A stretch of 32,478 nt of DNA from Archaeoglobales archaeon (GCA_011605865.1 JAAOZI010000022.1:1-32478), one strand, 5' to 3'; positions 1-6,522 are shown, numbered from the stretch's first letter. Numbers and translations: made by a program. The notes: generated from the sequence alone by a model not told the origin.

Positions 1-330
1 TCATAAAGTCGCCCTTCTCATCCTGAGCTACAGGAAGCTCTCCTTTTGGATCGACTGGCAGTGCGAGAAGCTAGGAATCCCAATAATCCCAGTAGAGCCT
101 GAGCAAACGTCGTCCATTTGTCCCAACTGCAGTTCTAGACTAAAGGAGAACGGCTACAGACGGCTCAAGTGCCCTAGGTGTGGTTTGGAGGAAGATAGGG
201 ACAGGATAGCAGTCTTGAACATTGAGAAGAGGGCTCTTGAGCAGTTGGAGCCCCTATCTGGGGGATCTCTGACCGCCCCGACTGCCCCACAGATGACAGA
301 TGTATTCCCGAACAGATGCGGGGAACCGAA

Positions 331-381
331 CCGCCCTGAAGGAACCCTCGCCCTTCAGGGCGGGGAGGAGGTCAGACTAAC
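331..381 (+). repeat. IS605-type right-end hairpin, candidate omega-RNA 3' end
   Basis: A perfect 12-bp inverted repeat, CCGCCCTGAAGG at 331-342 and its complement at 352-363, brackets a 9-nt loop inside the 3' end of the tnpB frame. It is followed by GGAGGAGGTCAG, which resembles right-end tails of archaeal IS605 elements. In this family the right end serves as the TnpA-recognised hairpin and as the scaffold of the guide RNA, whose guide is the flanking DNA. The second arm can also fold with the CCTCGCCC segment just before it, so two alternative hairpins compete. The hairpin is seen directly; the RNA role is inference from the family. Confidence 0.6.
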
Positions 382-388
382 GGAAGAG

Positions 389-444
389 ATAACTGAAAAA
401 AACTCTCTCTTCAGGCTAGGGATGCGGAAAAGCTTAAATCTGTA
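389..444 (+). repeat. Degenerate IS605 left-end-like repeat (copy 1)
   Basis: The segment begins ATAACTGAAA, has a decayed hairpin region (CTCTCTCTTCAGGCTAGGG) and ends GGAAAAGCTTAAATCTGTA. It follows the same order as the better preserved left end at 4902-4968. The terminal AAAGCTTAAAT is a good archaeal BRE/TATA and lies at the right distance from the next gene. Confidence 0.55.
431..440 (+). promoter_or_regulatory. BRE/TATA promoter of the LLM-family gene, inside a transposon scar
   Basis: AAGCTTAAAT is a near-ideal archaeal TATA with a purine-rich BRE just before it. Its centre lies about 24 bp upstream of GTG 460, which predicts a leaderless mRNA starting at that codon. The box belongs to left-end repeat copy 1. 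Confidence 0.5.
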
Positions 445-459
445 TTGGGAGTTAATAAT

Positions 460-1296
460 GTGAACTTTGGGAAGGTTAGTGTAAATTTAAATGGAGATCT
501 GAATGACGAAGAGCTAGTCGAAAAAGCCAAAAAAGTGGAAAAGGCCGGAGTAAAAATAGTTTGGATTGGTGACTTCGATTTTGATCCATTCAGAACGGCT
601 GAAATTATTGCGGAAAACACGGACCTATTGATAGGCTTTGGCGTACTATCAGCTTCAAAGAGGGATTGTGGGGAAATTATTGAAAAAGTCGAGGAACTTG
701 AAGAAAGATTCGGAAAAAGATTCGTTGTTGGTATCGGTGCTGGGCAATTTAGAGATGCGAAAGATGCGATTCATAGAGTTTTGAACTGTCTTAAAATGCT
801 TAAGCCGAGAATGGTTTTTGCTGGTTGTTCTTCCCCAAAAATTACCAGAATAGCTTCTGAGATTGCAGATGGAATACTGATAAATTACGTAGACCCCAAG
901 CTTGTTGAAGAGCTTGCATCTTTAACCAAGGGAATTAAAGTTTCCTATGGGCCCTGTCTCATTCTTCCAAGTGAATTTGAGGAAGATTTGGTCTTAGCAT
1001 CGGCAATTGTGCTGAAGGGTGTAGAGAAGAGATTCGGAATTAGAATAGAAGAAAATCTTGAAAAGCTTGTAGAAATGCGTAGGAAAGGAATTTCGATTAA
1101 AAATTCCGAGATTTTTAAATTAAAAGACTTTTTGCTTGAAAAATTTGCTATTGCTGGTGATGTCGATCTCGTTGTGTTAAAGATTAGGAAATTACTCGCC
1201 ATTTGTGATCACGTTGTTTTGTCAGATCCTTTTTTTAGAGACGAAAAATCTTTAAAGATGTTCAGTTACCTTTTGAGAGCATGCGAGAAATTCTAA
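460..1296 (+). CDS. Luciferase-like (LLM) family protein, putative F420/flavin-dependent oxidoreductase relative
   Basis: This is a 278-residue protein with an alternating beta-alpha pattern typical of the LLM TIM barrel: WIGDFDF near residue 36, VVGIGAG near residue 90, GILINYVDP near residue 138, and a C-terminal AGDVDLVVLKIRKL...DHVVLSDPF segment that matches the gating-index and 'vdhvvl' end of Mer-type F420 enzymes. The family uses F420 or FMN; the substrate here cannot be read. GTG 460 is preferred over the in-frame TTG at 445 because the TATA box at 431-440 would place transcription start at 460. The end overlaps hisC by 16 bp, suggesting co-transcription. The protein is shorter than catalytic Mer (about 320-330 residues), so it may be a divergent or non-catalytic relative. 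Confidence 0.65.
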   Translation: MNFGKVSVNLNGDLNDEELVEKAKKVEKAGVKIVWIGDFDFDPFRTAEIIAENTDLLIGFGVLSASKRDCGEIIEKVEELEERFGKRFVVGIGAGQFRDAKDAIHRVLNCLKMLKPRMVFAGCSSPKITRIASEIADGILINYVDPKLVEELASLTKGIKVSYGPCLILPSEFEEDLVLASAIVLKGVEKRFGIRIEENLEKLVEMRRKGISIKNSEIFKLKDFLLEKFAIAGDVDLVVLKIRKLLAICDHVVLSDPFFRDEKSLKMFSYLLRACEKF

Positions 1297-2315
1297 AAAT
1301 AATAAAGCCATATGATGCTGGAATATTTTCAGAGGGTGAAGTTATAAAACTCAGCTCAAACGAGAATCCCTACGAACCGAGTGAAGAAGTTAAAAGAGCT
1401 TATTTGAACGCTTTGACTAAAATAAATAGATATCCAGATGCAGGATATCCTAAGTTGAAAAAGGCGATCTCAGATTACCTATGTGTTGAGCAGGATAGAA
1501 TTTCTGTCGGTTGCGGTTCATCAGAGTTAATTTCAAGAGTTTTCGATGTACTAATCGACGATTTAGACAGAGTAGTAGTTCCAATGCCATCTTATTCACT
1601 TTACCTTCTTTACGCATTTCTTAGAGATGCAAGTGTCTTAACTCCAATTTTCAAAAATTACGAGCTTGATGAAGGCTTTTTTGACGATTTAAATGCAAAA
1701 CTAACAGTAGTTTGCTCCCCCAATAATCCTACCGGCAACACAGTAAAAAGAAAAATCTTGGAAAAAATTGCTGAGAACTCGGAGTATTTGGTGATTGATG
1801 AGGCATATGTAGAGTTCTCCGATGAAAGCCATATTGACTTTGCCTTGGAATTAGACAATGTCATAATTTTAAGATCTTTTTCAAAGTTCTTTGGTCTAGC
1901 AGGGCTTAGGGTTGGATATGCGATTTCGAGTAAGGAGATAGCAAGTGCTATAGAAAAAATCAGATTACCTTTTGCAATTTCGGTTCCGGCAGTTGAGGCT
2001 GCAATCTCTGCAATCAGGTCTATTGAGTATTATGAAGACTTAAAGAAAAAGATCATTGCCGAAAGGGAGAGAATGTTTGTAGAACTGAAAAAAATGGGAT
2101 TTGAGGTTCTACCATCGAAGGCAAATTTTCTGTTGACCAAAACCGCTGGTAGAGATATAGCAGATTATTTAGCCAAAAGAGGAATTCTTGTCAGGAAACT
2201 TGAAAACTTGCTGGGGCTTGAGGGTCTTTATTTAAGAATAACGATTGGGAAAAAGGATGAAAATGATACTCTCTTGGCTACTCTGAGATCATATTGTTGC
2301 GAATCCGCGACATAA
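1281..2315 (+). CDS. hisC: Histidinol-phosphate aminotransferase
   Basis: A class I/II PLP aminotransferase of 344 residues. It transfers the amino group from glutamate to imidazole-acetol phosphate in histidine biosynthesis. Visible motifs are the N-terminal SSNENPY (25-31), CSPNNPTG (145-152), the PLP-phenol contact DEAY (173-176) and the Schiff-base lysine K202 in SFSKFFGLAGLRVGY. The length matches the HisC family. ATG 1281 lies inside the preceding gene, a 16-bp overlap that suggests translational coupling. The 3' end runs 27 bp into the convergent primase gene. Related HisC-like enzymes can act on aromatic or threonine-phosphate substrates (CobD), but the pattern fits HisC best. Confidence 0.9.
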   Translation: MREILKIIKPYDAGIFSEGEVIKLSSNENPYEPSEEVKRAYLNALTKINRYPDAGYPKLKKAISDYLCVEQDRISVGCGSSELISRVFDVLIDDLDRVVVPMPSYSLYLLYAFLRDASVLTPIFKNYELDEGFFDDLNAKLTVVCSPNNPTGNTVKRKILEKIAENSEYLVIDEAYVEFSDESHIDFALELDNVIILRSFSKFFGLAGLRVGYAISSKEIASAIEKIRLPFAISVPAVEAAISAIRSIEYYEDLKKKIIAERERMFVELKKMGFEVLPSKANFLLTKTAGRDIADYLAKRGILVRKLENLLGLEGLYLRITIGKKDENDTLLATLRSYCCESAT

Positions 2316-3233
2316 GAGATATATTGCCATGAATTCCGGTAGCTCTACGGATTCGCCTGCTGAAAGATTAAATTCATAGTTCTTGGTTCTTATTTTGAAC
2401 TTTTTGAGTATTCTGACTTTTACTTTATCTTCACCAAAAGCTAGAGCATCCTTAAACGGATCAAATTTATCCAAATCCTCAACCTTTTCAACTCTTAACC
2501 CAGTTTTTCCGTGAAGAGAACCTGGCATCCTTATAAGTCTTTTTACATCTGCAGTAACTGGAGCATCGATGTATACTTTAAGTTTGTCAATTATGGACTT
2601 TAAAACGCTCTCTTTTTTAATTTCTCTTTCCGGAATGCCTTTTTTATCCATGTATCTCCTTATCCTGTTCACGACATTTGATTCGATTAGCTTTCCTTTG
2701 TCGAATATCTTTGGATTGTTGAGAGTAAGATAGTCAACTATTTCTCTTCTTTCAGCAGAACCAAGATTTCTAAAATCTTCGTCTAGCACATGGATGTGGT
2801 AACCTCTTCCACCCGAAAAGTAGACTTCAACATCTTTGATTCCGAAATCTGTTGAAAGAATTTTTAGCAATTTTTTTACTTCACTTTTGGCCACTTCTAA
2901 CACTTTTTCGATAGAGCCCCTTATGGGAAGATGGTCAGCATCGATGTCAAATATAAGGTCTGCACCAATCCAGCCTTTTTCCTCCATTTTTTCTTCATAT
3001 GGTCTCTCGTAGTAGGCTGAAGAGTAGTAAATGTGGGCCGGTGTTTCTGAAACGATGTAATCCCAGAAGGATTCTTCAGAAGTGAAAGACATGTGTCTCT
3101 TCATAACAAAGTCAGGTAGGAATTCAAACGGAACGAAGGCAAATTCTCTACTTTTGTAGTCTTTAGGAAGTCTTAATTTATTTTTTTTATAAAAATCATT
3201 AAATTTCTTAATCAGATACTGTTTTACAACCAT
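2289..3233 (-). CDS. priS: DNA primase small (catalytic) subunit PriS
   Basis: The 314-residue archaeo-eukaryotic primase catalytic subunit synthesises RNA/DNA primers with PriL at the replication fork. Motifs in order: YYSSAYYERP (69-78), GADLIFDIDADHL (90-102) with the metal-binding Asp pair in DIDAD, SGGRGYHIHV (140-149) and the basic substrate segment RLIRMPGSLHGKTGL (232-246). It is a little shorter than many PriS proteins (about 330-400), with a compact C terminus. It starts at ATG 3233 and overlaps the upstream UPF0146 gene by 26 bp, so the two are co-transcribed. Its 3' end overlaps hisC convergently. Confidence 0.96.
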   Translation of the reverse strand: MVVKQYLIKKFNDFYKKNKLRLPKDYKSREFAFVPFEFLPDFVMKRHMSFTSEESFWDYIVSETPAHIYYSSAYYERPYEEKMEEKGWIGADLIFDIDADHLPIRGSIEKVLEVAKSEVKKLLKILSTDFGIKDVEVYFSGGRGYHIHVLDEDFRNLGSAERREIVDYLTLNNPKIFDKGKLIESNVVNRIRRYMDKKGIPEREIKKESVLKSIIDKLKVYIDAPVTADVKRLIRMPGSLHGKTGLRVEKVEDLDKFDPFKDALAFGEDKVKVRILKKFKIRTKNYEFNLSAGESVELPEFMAIYLLCRGFATI

Positions 3234-3606
3234 GTTTATTCTTTATTTTCCAGAAGTAAAAGCTTAATCCTTTATAGTTTACAAGTTCTCCGTCCGCGTA
3301 ATCGCCGTATAGTGGCTTTATTAGGCAGTCAGCATGTATTCTTTCTGCAAGCATCTTTATTGCACTAAAAAGCTCTGGTGGGGGACGTATAGAATATACG
3401 AGTTCTGCTTCTCTGTATATTTCTATTTTCGGGTTTAGGATATCGTCTATATAGAATTCGACATTTGTTTTTACTGGCTTTAAATCTGTTGCTACCACTT
3501 TAACTCCTTTCTCCATTAGTCTTTCGGCGACTAAAGTGTTTTTCCCTATTCCTATTTCAGCTACTTTTTTGTATCTGGTTGCTATGAACTCAACAAGTTG
3601 CAACAC
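3208..3606 (-). CDS. UPF0146 family protein (small Rossmann-fold, methyltransferase-like)
   Basis: A 132-residue archaeal protein with a nucleotide-binding-like Rossmann start, VAEIGIGKNTLVAERLMEKGVKVVATDLKP, in which the glycine loop (GIGKN) resembles motif I of SAM methyltransferases and ATDLKP resembles motif II. The later part, YSIRPPPELFSAIKMLAER, is a family hallmark of UPF0146. It is shorter than real class I methyltransferases and has no obvious catalytic motif IV, so activity is unknown. The GTG start at 3606 follows from the first good in-frame start; priS begins 26 bp inside its 3' end. Only 33 bp separate it from the divergent rimI-like gene, so the promoters overlap. Confidence 0.8.
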   Translation of the reverse strand: MLQLVEFIATRYKKVAEIGIGKNTLVAERLMEKGVKVVATDLKPVKTNVEFYIDDILNPKIEIYREAELVYSIRPPPELFSAIKMLAERIHADCLIKPLYGDYADGELVNYKGLSFYFWKIKNKHGCKTVSD

Positions 3607-3639
3607 TAAATTAATAATCCATCACATGCTATAAATCTT

Positions 3640-4086
3640 GTGCAGGTAGTAATCAGAGAGTACTCACTTCGAGACTTCAATGATGTGTTAGAAATCGATA
3701 AAGAGGCATTTAATCCCCGAAATCCATCTTTTGACATGTTTGTATATCTTACATGTTGCAACGATCTTCTAGTTGCAGATATTGGTGGAAAAGTCGTTGG
3801 TTACGTTGTTACAATGGACGTAGATAGGTTAACCGGAAAAATAGTTTCTATTGCAGTTAGAAAAGAATTCAGAGGTATGGGGATTGGAGAGGCTTTACTT
3901 AGAAGGGCGATAGAGAGGTTAAGAGCCAAAGGAAAGACGAGAATAGCTCTTGAGGTTAGAGTTTCGAACAAAGCTGCCCAAGAGCTTTATAAAAAGCTCG
4001 GTTTCAGGGTTATTAACACTATTCCCAACTACTATAGTGACGGGGAAGATGCTTATTATATGGTTTTGTCTTTCAGTGGGCAATGA
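3640..4086 (+). CDS. rimI: Ribosomal-protein-alanine N-acetyltransferase-like GNAT (RimI family)
   Basis: A 148-residue GNAT acetyltransferase. The acetyl-CoA binding motif A reads VSIAVRKEFRGMGIGEALLRRAI (about residues 69-91), followed by LEVRVSNKAAQELYKKLGFRV, the motif B 'NxxAxxLYxxxGF' of RimI, and the aromatic tail NYYSDGEDAYYMVLSF. Archaeal RimI/Ard1 proteins acetylate protein N termini. GTG 3640 lies about 25 bp after an AT-rich box near 3612, which would make the transcript leaderless. The end overlaps the convergent UPF0058 gene by 14 bp. Confidence 0.88.
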   Translation: MQVVIREYSLRDFNDVLEIDKEAFNPRNPSFDMFVYLTCCNDLLVADIGGKVVGYVVTMDVDRLTGKIVSIAVRKEFRGMGIGEALLRRAIERLRAKGKTRIALEVRVSNKAAQELYKKLGFRVINTIPNYYSDGEDAYYMVLSFSGQ

Positions 4087-4345
4087 TTTTTGCCATCTCA
4101 ATACTTTCCTTTATCCTTGGATTTTGTAAAAGCTTTGCCTGATTAGTTCTGAAGACTTCAGCGATTCCTTTGCAAAGAAGCAATACTGCTTTCTTATGGT
4201 CTGATTTGCTTCTGTTTATATTTACTGGACTTATACCCAAGTTTTCATACGCCCTAAAATGGCCATTTGCTATACCTGCTTCCTCTAAAATTCGTTTTAC
4301 ATGGAACAGCACTAAATGCAATACTACAACTTCCTCTTTTTGCAT
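4073..4345 (-). CDS. UPF0058 family protein
   Basis: A 90-residue, mostly helical archaeal protein: MQKEEVVVLHLVLFHVKRILEE at the N terminus, GISPVNINRSKSDHKKAVLLLCKGI in the middle. The His residues in LHLVLFH and in KSDHKKA are the kind of positions that led to a 'metal-binding' label for UPF0058, but no function is established. A TATA-like CTTTTTATAG lies at about 4365-4374, with a short leader before ATG 4345. It converges on the rimI-like gene with a 14-bp overlap. Confidence 0.75.
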   Translation of the reverse strand: MQKEEVVVLHLVLFHVKRILEEAGIANGHFRAYENLGISPVNINRSKSDHKKAVLLLCKGIAEVFRTNQAKLLQNPRIKESIEMAKIIAH

Positions 4346-4443
4346 CGTTAATACCTAAAGCCCTATCTATAAAAAGTTTTCTCTTATGACGAATCATATT
4401 TTACATGTTTATTCTTTTCATTTAAATTAAAAATTATTTTTTG

Positions 4444-4650
4444 TTAGCCTCCTGAAATTACTCTCAGAACAGTTACCTCTCCTTCCTCAGCGAAGTCGTC
4501 CACCGGTACGGGAGTGGAATCTCTAATGAGTACAACTGTTTCTGGATTTATTTTTAACTCTTCAAGTATCTCAAAGTATCTCTTTCTCTCTTTAATCTCC
4601 AAAATCTCTTCTCTTCTGTTGAAACCGATAAACTTTAATTTTAGAATCAT
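4444..4650 (-). CDS. Ubiquitin-like small archaeal modifier / MoaD-ThiS family protein
   Basis: A 68-residue beta-grasp protein ending in the diglycine VTVLRVISGG that defines activatable SAMP, MoaD and ThiS proteins. The core VVLIRDSTPVPVDDFAEEGEVTVLRVISGG is the typical beta3-beta5 segment. Such proteins are adenylated by an E1-like enzyme and then serve as sulfur carriers (tRNA thiolation, molybdopterin) or are attached to lysines. The short NPETVVLIRDSTPVPVDD region looks more like SAMP2/Urm1-type proteins than MoaD. The start overlaps the stop of the 53-residue upstream gene as ATGA, so translation is coupled. No E1-like gene is in the window. Confidence 0.82.
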   Translation of the reverse strand: MILKLKFIGFNRREEILEIKERKRYFEILEELKINPETVVLIRDSTPVPVDDFAEEGEVTVLRVISGG

Positions 4651-4808
4651 TCCTCTGTTAGCACCTCTTTTGAAACTTCTTTTATGCTTCCCTTTAGCTT
4701 TGTTTCTAGTCTTATCTCTTCCACTTTTTCTTCTAAGATTTTCTCGTCTTTACTGATGATTTTTTTCAACCCTTTTCTTCTAAATTTTTTCCAGTCAAAC
4801 CTTCTCAT
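4647..4808 (-). CDS. Small basic helical protein (53 residues), co-transcribed with the SAMP gene
   Basis: I do not recognise a family. The frame starts at ATG 4808 behind a strong Shine-Dalgarno-like GGGGG (4813-4817) and ends in a TGA that overlaps the SAMP start by 4 bases. The N-terminal 18 residues are strongly basic (MRRFDWKKFRRKGLKKII), followed by an acidic/basic helix (EKILEEKVEEIRLETKLKG). It could bind nucleic acid or be a partner or lysine-rich target of the modifier; both are guesses. The good ribosome-binding site and coupled stop/start support a real gene. Confidence 0.6.
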   Translation of the reverse strand: MRRFDWKKFRRKGLKKIISKDEKILEEKVEEIRLETKLKGSIKEVSKEVLTEE

Positions 4809-4812
4809 TAAA

Positions 4813-4843
4813 ACCCCCTATATAATGTAGAGTTAAGATATAG
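4813..4843 (-). promoter_or_regulatory. Promoter and ribosome-binding site of the 53-aa/SAMP operon
   Basis: On the minus strand CTATATCTTAA (4833-4843) is a TATA candidate preceded by A-rich BRE-like sequence, and GGGGG at 4813-4817 is the Shine-Dalgarno site for ATG 4808. A second TATA-like ACATTATATAG (4819-4829) is too close to the start to serve. Confidence 0.45.
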
Positions 4844-4901
4844 AAAAAACTTTTGCTCTTTTGTTTGCAGTTCCCTTTTTGAATGCTTGAGTGGGTTCCT
4901 T

Positions 4902-5203
4902 TTATAACCGAAAACCTCGCCCTTCAGGGCGGGGATGATAGAAAAGCTTAAATAAATAAAACATGTAAAAATTACAGATGCGGGCATGTTGCCCGAATAA
5001 GTGTAGGCAGAATCTACAAATGTCCAATCTGTGGGATGGAATACGACAGGGATCTAAACGCGTGCATAAACATAGCCCGCAGGTTAATGAGATCTGCGGG
5101 ATGGGGGAGCTGTGAGCCCCCCGAACCAGCAGATGAGGTTGGTGGCGAAAAGCCCCAGCTAAACGCTGGAAGCTCCCGGCTTTAGCCGTGGAGTAGCTCA
5201 CAT
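4902..5203 (+). mobile_element. Internally deleted IS605-family element with both ends and a TnpB tail
   Basis: The left end (4902-4968) has TTATAACCGAAA, a hairpin with 8-bp stem CCTCGCCC/GGGCGGGG and TTCA loop, then GAAAAGCTTAAATAAATA. The right end (about 5120-5203) has AACCAGCAGATGAGG, GGAAGCTCC, the palindrome CGGCTTTAGCCG (5177-5188) and the tail GTAGCTCAC. Between them only the last 75 or so codons of a TnpB survive. The same two ends, with nothing between, recur at 6523-6667. DNA beyond the right end encodes part of a different TnpB on the opposite strand, which suggests this copy inserted into an older one. Confidence 0.7.
4961..5185 (+). pseudogene. tnpB: TnpB C-terminal remnant (zinc ribbon and RuvC-III)
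   Basis: The frame reads TCKNYRCGHVARI, then KCPICGMEYDRDLNACINIARRL, ending at TAG 5183. CPIC is the second zinc knuckle, and DRDLNACINI carries the last RuvC Asp in its canonical form. The first knuckle (CKNYRC) is damaged, and no codons for the RuvC-I and -II domains or the N terminus remain. In frame, a TAA lies at 4949-4951 inside the left end, so this is a deletion derivative and not a functional nuclease gene. Confidence 0.82.
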
Positions 5204-5355
5204 CCATGTGTTAGCCGGAGTTTCAGGGTTTTTGCCTTTGGTATTTTTCCTTTTTTCGGATTTCTTAGCAAGGATTTCGCAATGGTTATCGCTCCCTGTA
5301 GCAGTCTATAGCAAAATTTGGAACCGTATCTCTCCCTTAGATCTTGTAAAGCATT
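5203..5355 (-). pseudogene. tnpB: TnpB N-terminal-half remnant on the opposite strand
   Basis: Read leftward from 5355 the frame gives NALQDLRERYGSKFCYRLLQ, then GAITIAKSLLRNPKKGKIPK and AKTLKLRLTHG. This matches the TnpB segment 'rfgl...airkAxxxaKswlrnpxkgkxPxxkklsxrlxpg' that precedes the RuvC-I domain. An in-frame stop lies just upstream (5359-5361) and the frame ends abruptly at the right end of the element at 4902-5203. A left-end-like repeat for this older copy lies at 5390-5427 in matching orientation. The gene is broken at both sides. Confidence 0.68.
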
Positions 5356-5389
5356 TTATGCGCTTTGTCAGGGCTCAAGGCTCAATGCC

Positions 5390-5427
5390 CTGTTCTATCA
5401 TCCCCTGACCAAGGCTTTCAGTTGTAA
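5390..5427 (-). repeat. Degenerate IS605 left-end-like repeat (copy 3)
   Basis: On the minus strand: TTACAACTGAAAGCC, a decayed hairpin TTGGTCAGGGG, then ATGATAGAACAG. The order matches the left end at 4902-4968. It lies upstream of, and in the same orientation as, the TnpB N-terminal remnant at 5203-5355, so it is probably that copy's own left end. Confidence 0.55.
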
Positions 5428-5477
5428 AGAAATGTTTAAAAATGGCGAGTTGAAGAGTAAAAGAAATGTTTAAATAC
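5426..5477 (+). promoter_or_regulatory. minD promoter region with a 15-bp direct repeat
   Basis: AAAGAAATGTTTAAA occurs exactly at 5426-5440 and 5460-5474. The second copy continues to GTTTAAATAC, a good TATA about 25 bp before the predicted start of a short leader. The Shine-Dalgarno GAGGG (5499-5503) precedes ATG 5509. Two tandem promoters or a promoter plus operator are possible. Confidence 0.5.
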
Positions 5478-5508
5478 ATGAAATGATGATAATAATTAGA
5501 GGGATCCT

Positions 5509-6297
5509 ATGTCTAGAACGATAACTGTTGCTTCCGGAAAAGGAGGGACGGGAAAGACGACAATAGCTGCAAATTTGGGCATCGCTCTTACTCAACTAGG
5601 GTACGATGTGGCTATAGTGGATGCTGACATAACAATGGCAAATTTAGAGCTGATTCTTGGCATGGAGGGACTACCAATTACTCTTCAAAACGTTTTGGCT
5701 GGTGAGGCGAAAATAGAAGAAGCAATTTACGTTGGACCAGGGGGTGTTAAAGTCGTTCCAGCTGGAGTTAGTCTTGAAGGGTTAAGAAAGGCAAATCCAG
5801 AAAAACTTGAAGAGATTCTTTCAAGAATCATTGGCGGTACGGACATTCTAATACTAGATGCTCCAGCTGGACTAGAGAGAAGTGCAGTAATTGCACTTGC
5901 AGCAGCACAAGAACTTCTTCTGGTTGTAAATCCGGAGATAGCCTCAATCACAGATGGTCTAAAAACAAAAATAGTAGCAGAACGACTTGGAACGAAAACA
6001 CTTGGTGTTGTTATTAACAGAATTACGGGTTGGGGGATAGACATGGCAAAGTCCGAGATAGAGGCTATCCTAGAGGCAAAAGTAATCGGAACAATTCCAG
6101 AGGACCCAGAGGTAAGAAAAGCAGCAGCTTTTGGAAAACCTGTAGTTTTGAGTGCTCCAAATTCTCCAGCAGCAATTGCAATAAAAGATCTGGCTATGGC
6201 AATAGTTGGAAAGAGAAAGACAGAACCAATTCCTGCTGAAAAGAAAGAGAGTGCAATTGCAAAAATGTTAAAGGTATTTAGGAGGAGAAAGAAATGA
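5509..6297 (+). CDS. minD: MinD-family ParA-like ATPase
   Basis: A 262-residue deviant-Walker ATPase. The Walker A is KGGTGKTT (11-18) with the signature lysine, switch [16 protein letters not shown] (38-52), Walker [12 protein letters not shown], and specificity segments [10 protein letters not shown] and VINRITGWG. The C terminus [14 protein letters not shown] is amphipathic and basic, like the membrane-targeting helix of MinD. In archaea MinD homologues have been tied to positioning of chemotaxis arrays, motility or other polar machinery, not to FtsZ placement. The next gene overlaps by 4 bp and encodes a small membrane protein, an obvious candidate partner. A Shine-Dalgarno site supports ATG 5509. 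Confidence 0.92.
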   Translation: MSRTITVASGKGGTGKTTIAANLGIALTQLGYDVAIVDADITMANLELILGMEGLPITLQNVLAGEAKIEEAIYVGPGGVKVVPAGVSLEGLRKANPEKLEEILSRIIGGTDILILDAPAGLERSAVIALAAAQELLLVVNPEIASITDGLKTKIVAERLGTKTLGVVINRITGWGIDMAKSEIEAILEAKVIGTIPEDPEVRKAAAFGKPVVLSAPNSPAAIAIKDLAMAIVGKRKTEPIPAEKKESAIAKMLKVFRRRKK

Positions 6298-6485
6298 CTG
6301 ATACAATTGAATTCGTATTGCTGATCCTTCTGATTCTAAGTCTCATTTTGAATGTAACCCAGCTTAGAAAGATTAGAATTCTAAATAAAGAGCTAAGGGA
6401 GGTAGGAGCAAGAGTTTCGGTTACGAAAGAAGAACTGATGCAGATAAGAAAAAGACTTGAAAAAATGAAAAGCGAGATAGAGTGA
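6294..6485 (+). CDS. Small single-pass membrane coiled-coil protein linked to MinD
   Basis: A 63-residue protein. Residues 6-24 ([19 protein letters not shown]) form one transmembrane helix, and residues 25-63 ([39 protein letters not shown]) form a charged heptad-like coiled coil, probably cytoplasmic. It starts with an ATGA overlap with the minD stop, so the two are translated together. The family is not recognised. Size and layout recall a membrane anchor or adaptor that MinD could recruit or be recruited by, but that is inference from operon position. Confidence 0.7.
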   Translation: MTDTIEFVLLILLILSLILNVTQLRKIRILNKELREVGARVSVTKEELMQIRKRLEKMKSEIE

Positions 6486-6522
6486 ACAACTTCTTTTTAA
6501 CAATGGGCGAGGTTTTCATTAT

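Larger units (their letters stand above)
2..463 (+). pseudogene. tnpB: C-terminal part of IS200/IS605-family TnpB (5' end outside the window)
   Basis: The reading frame is open from the window edge and ends at TGA 461-463, giving 153 residues. It shows the TnpB zinc ribbon, CPNC (about residues 40-43) and CPRC (58-61), then the RuvC-III motif DRDRIAVLNI that carries the last catalytic Asp. TnpB proteins are RNA-guided nucleases encoded by IS605-type transposons. The motif has Ile-Ala-Val where many TnpBs have Asn-Ala-Ala. The last 60 or so residues are Pro/Gly-rich and are encoded by the transposon right-end hairpin and by a degenerate left-end repeat, so the natural protein end is probably overrun. 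The upstream part is not visible, so I cannot say whether the gene is intact. TnpB identity is firm; activity is unknown. Confidence 0.88.

Noticed and set aside
4346-4443. Small gene between the SAMP and UPF0058 genes
   Set aside because: The 98-bp gap is AT-rich and holds the UPF0058 promoter; no frame with a start and ribosome-binding site was seen.
4902-5207. 101-codon minus-strand frame over the TnpB remnant
   Set aside because: It is the complement of the TnpB tail and the transposon ends; only the plus-strand frame shows the zinc ribbon and DRDLNA motif.
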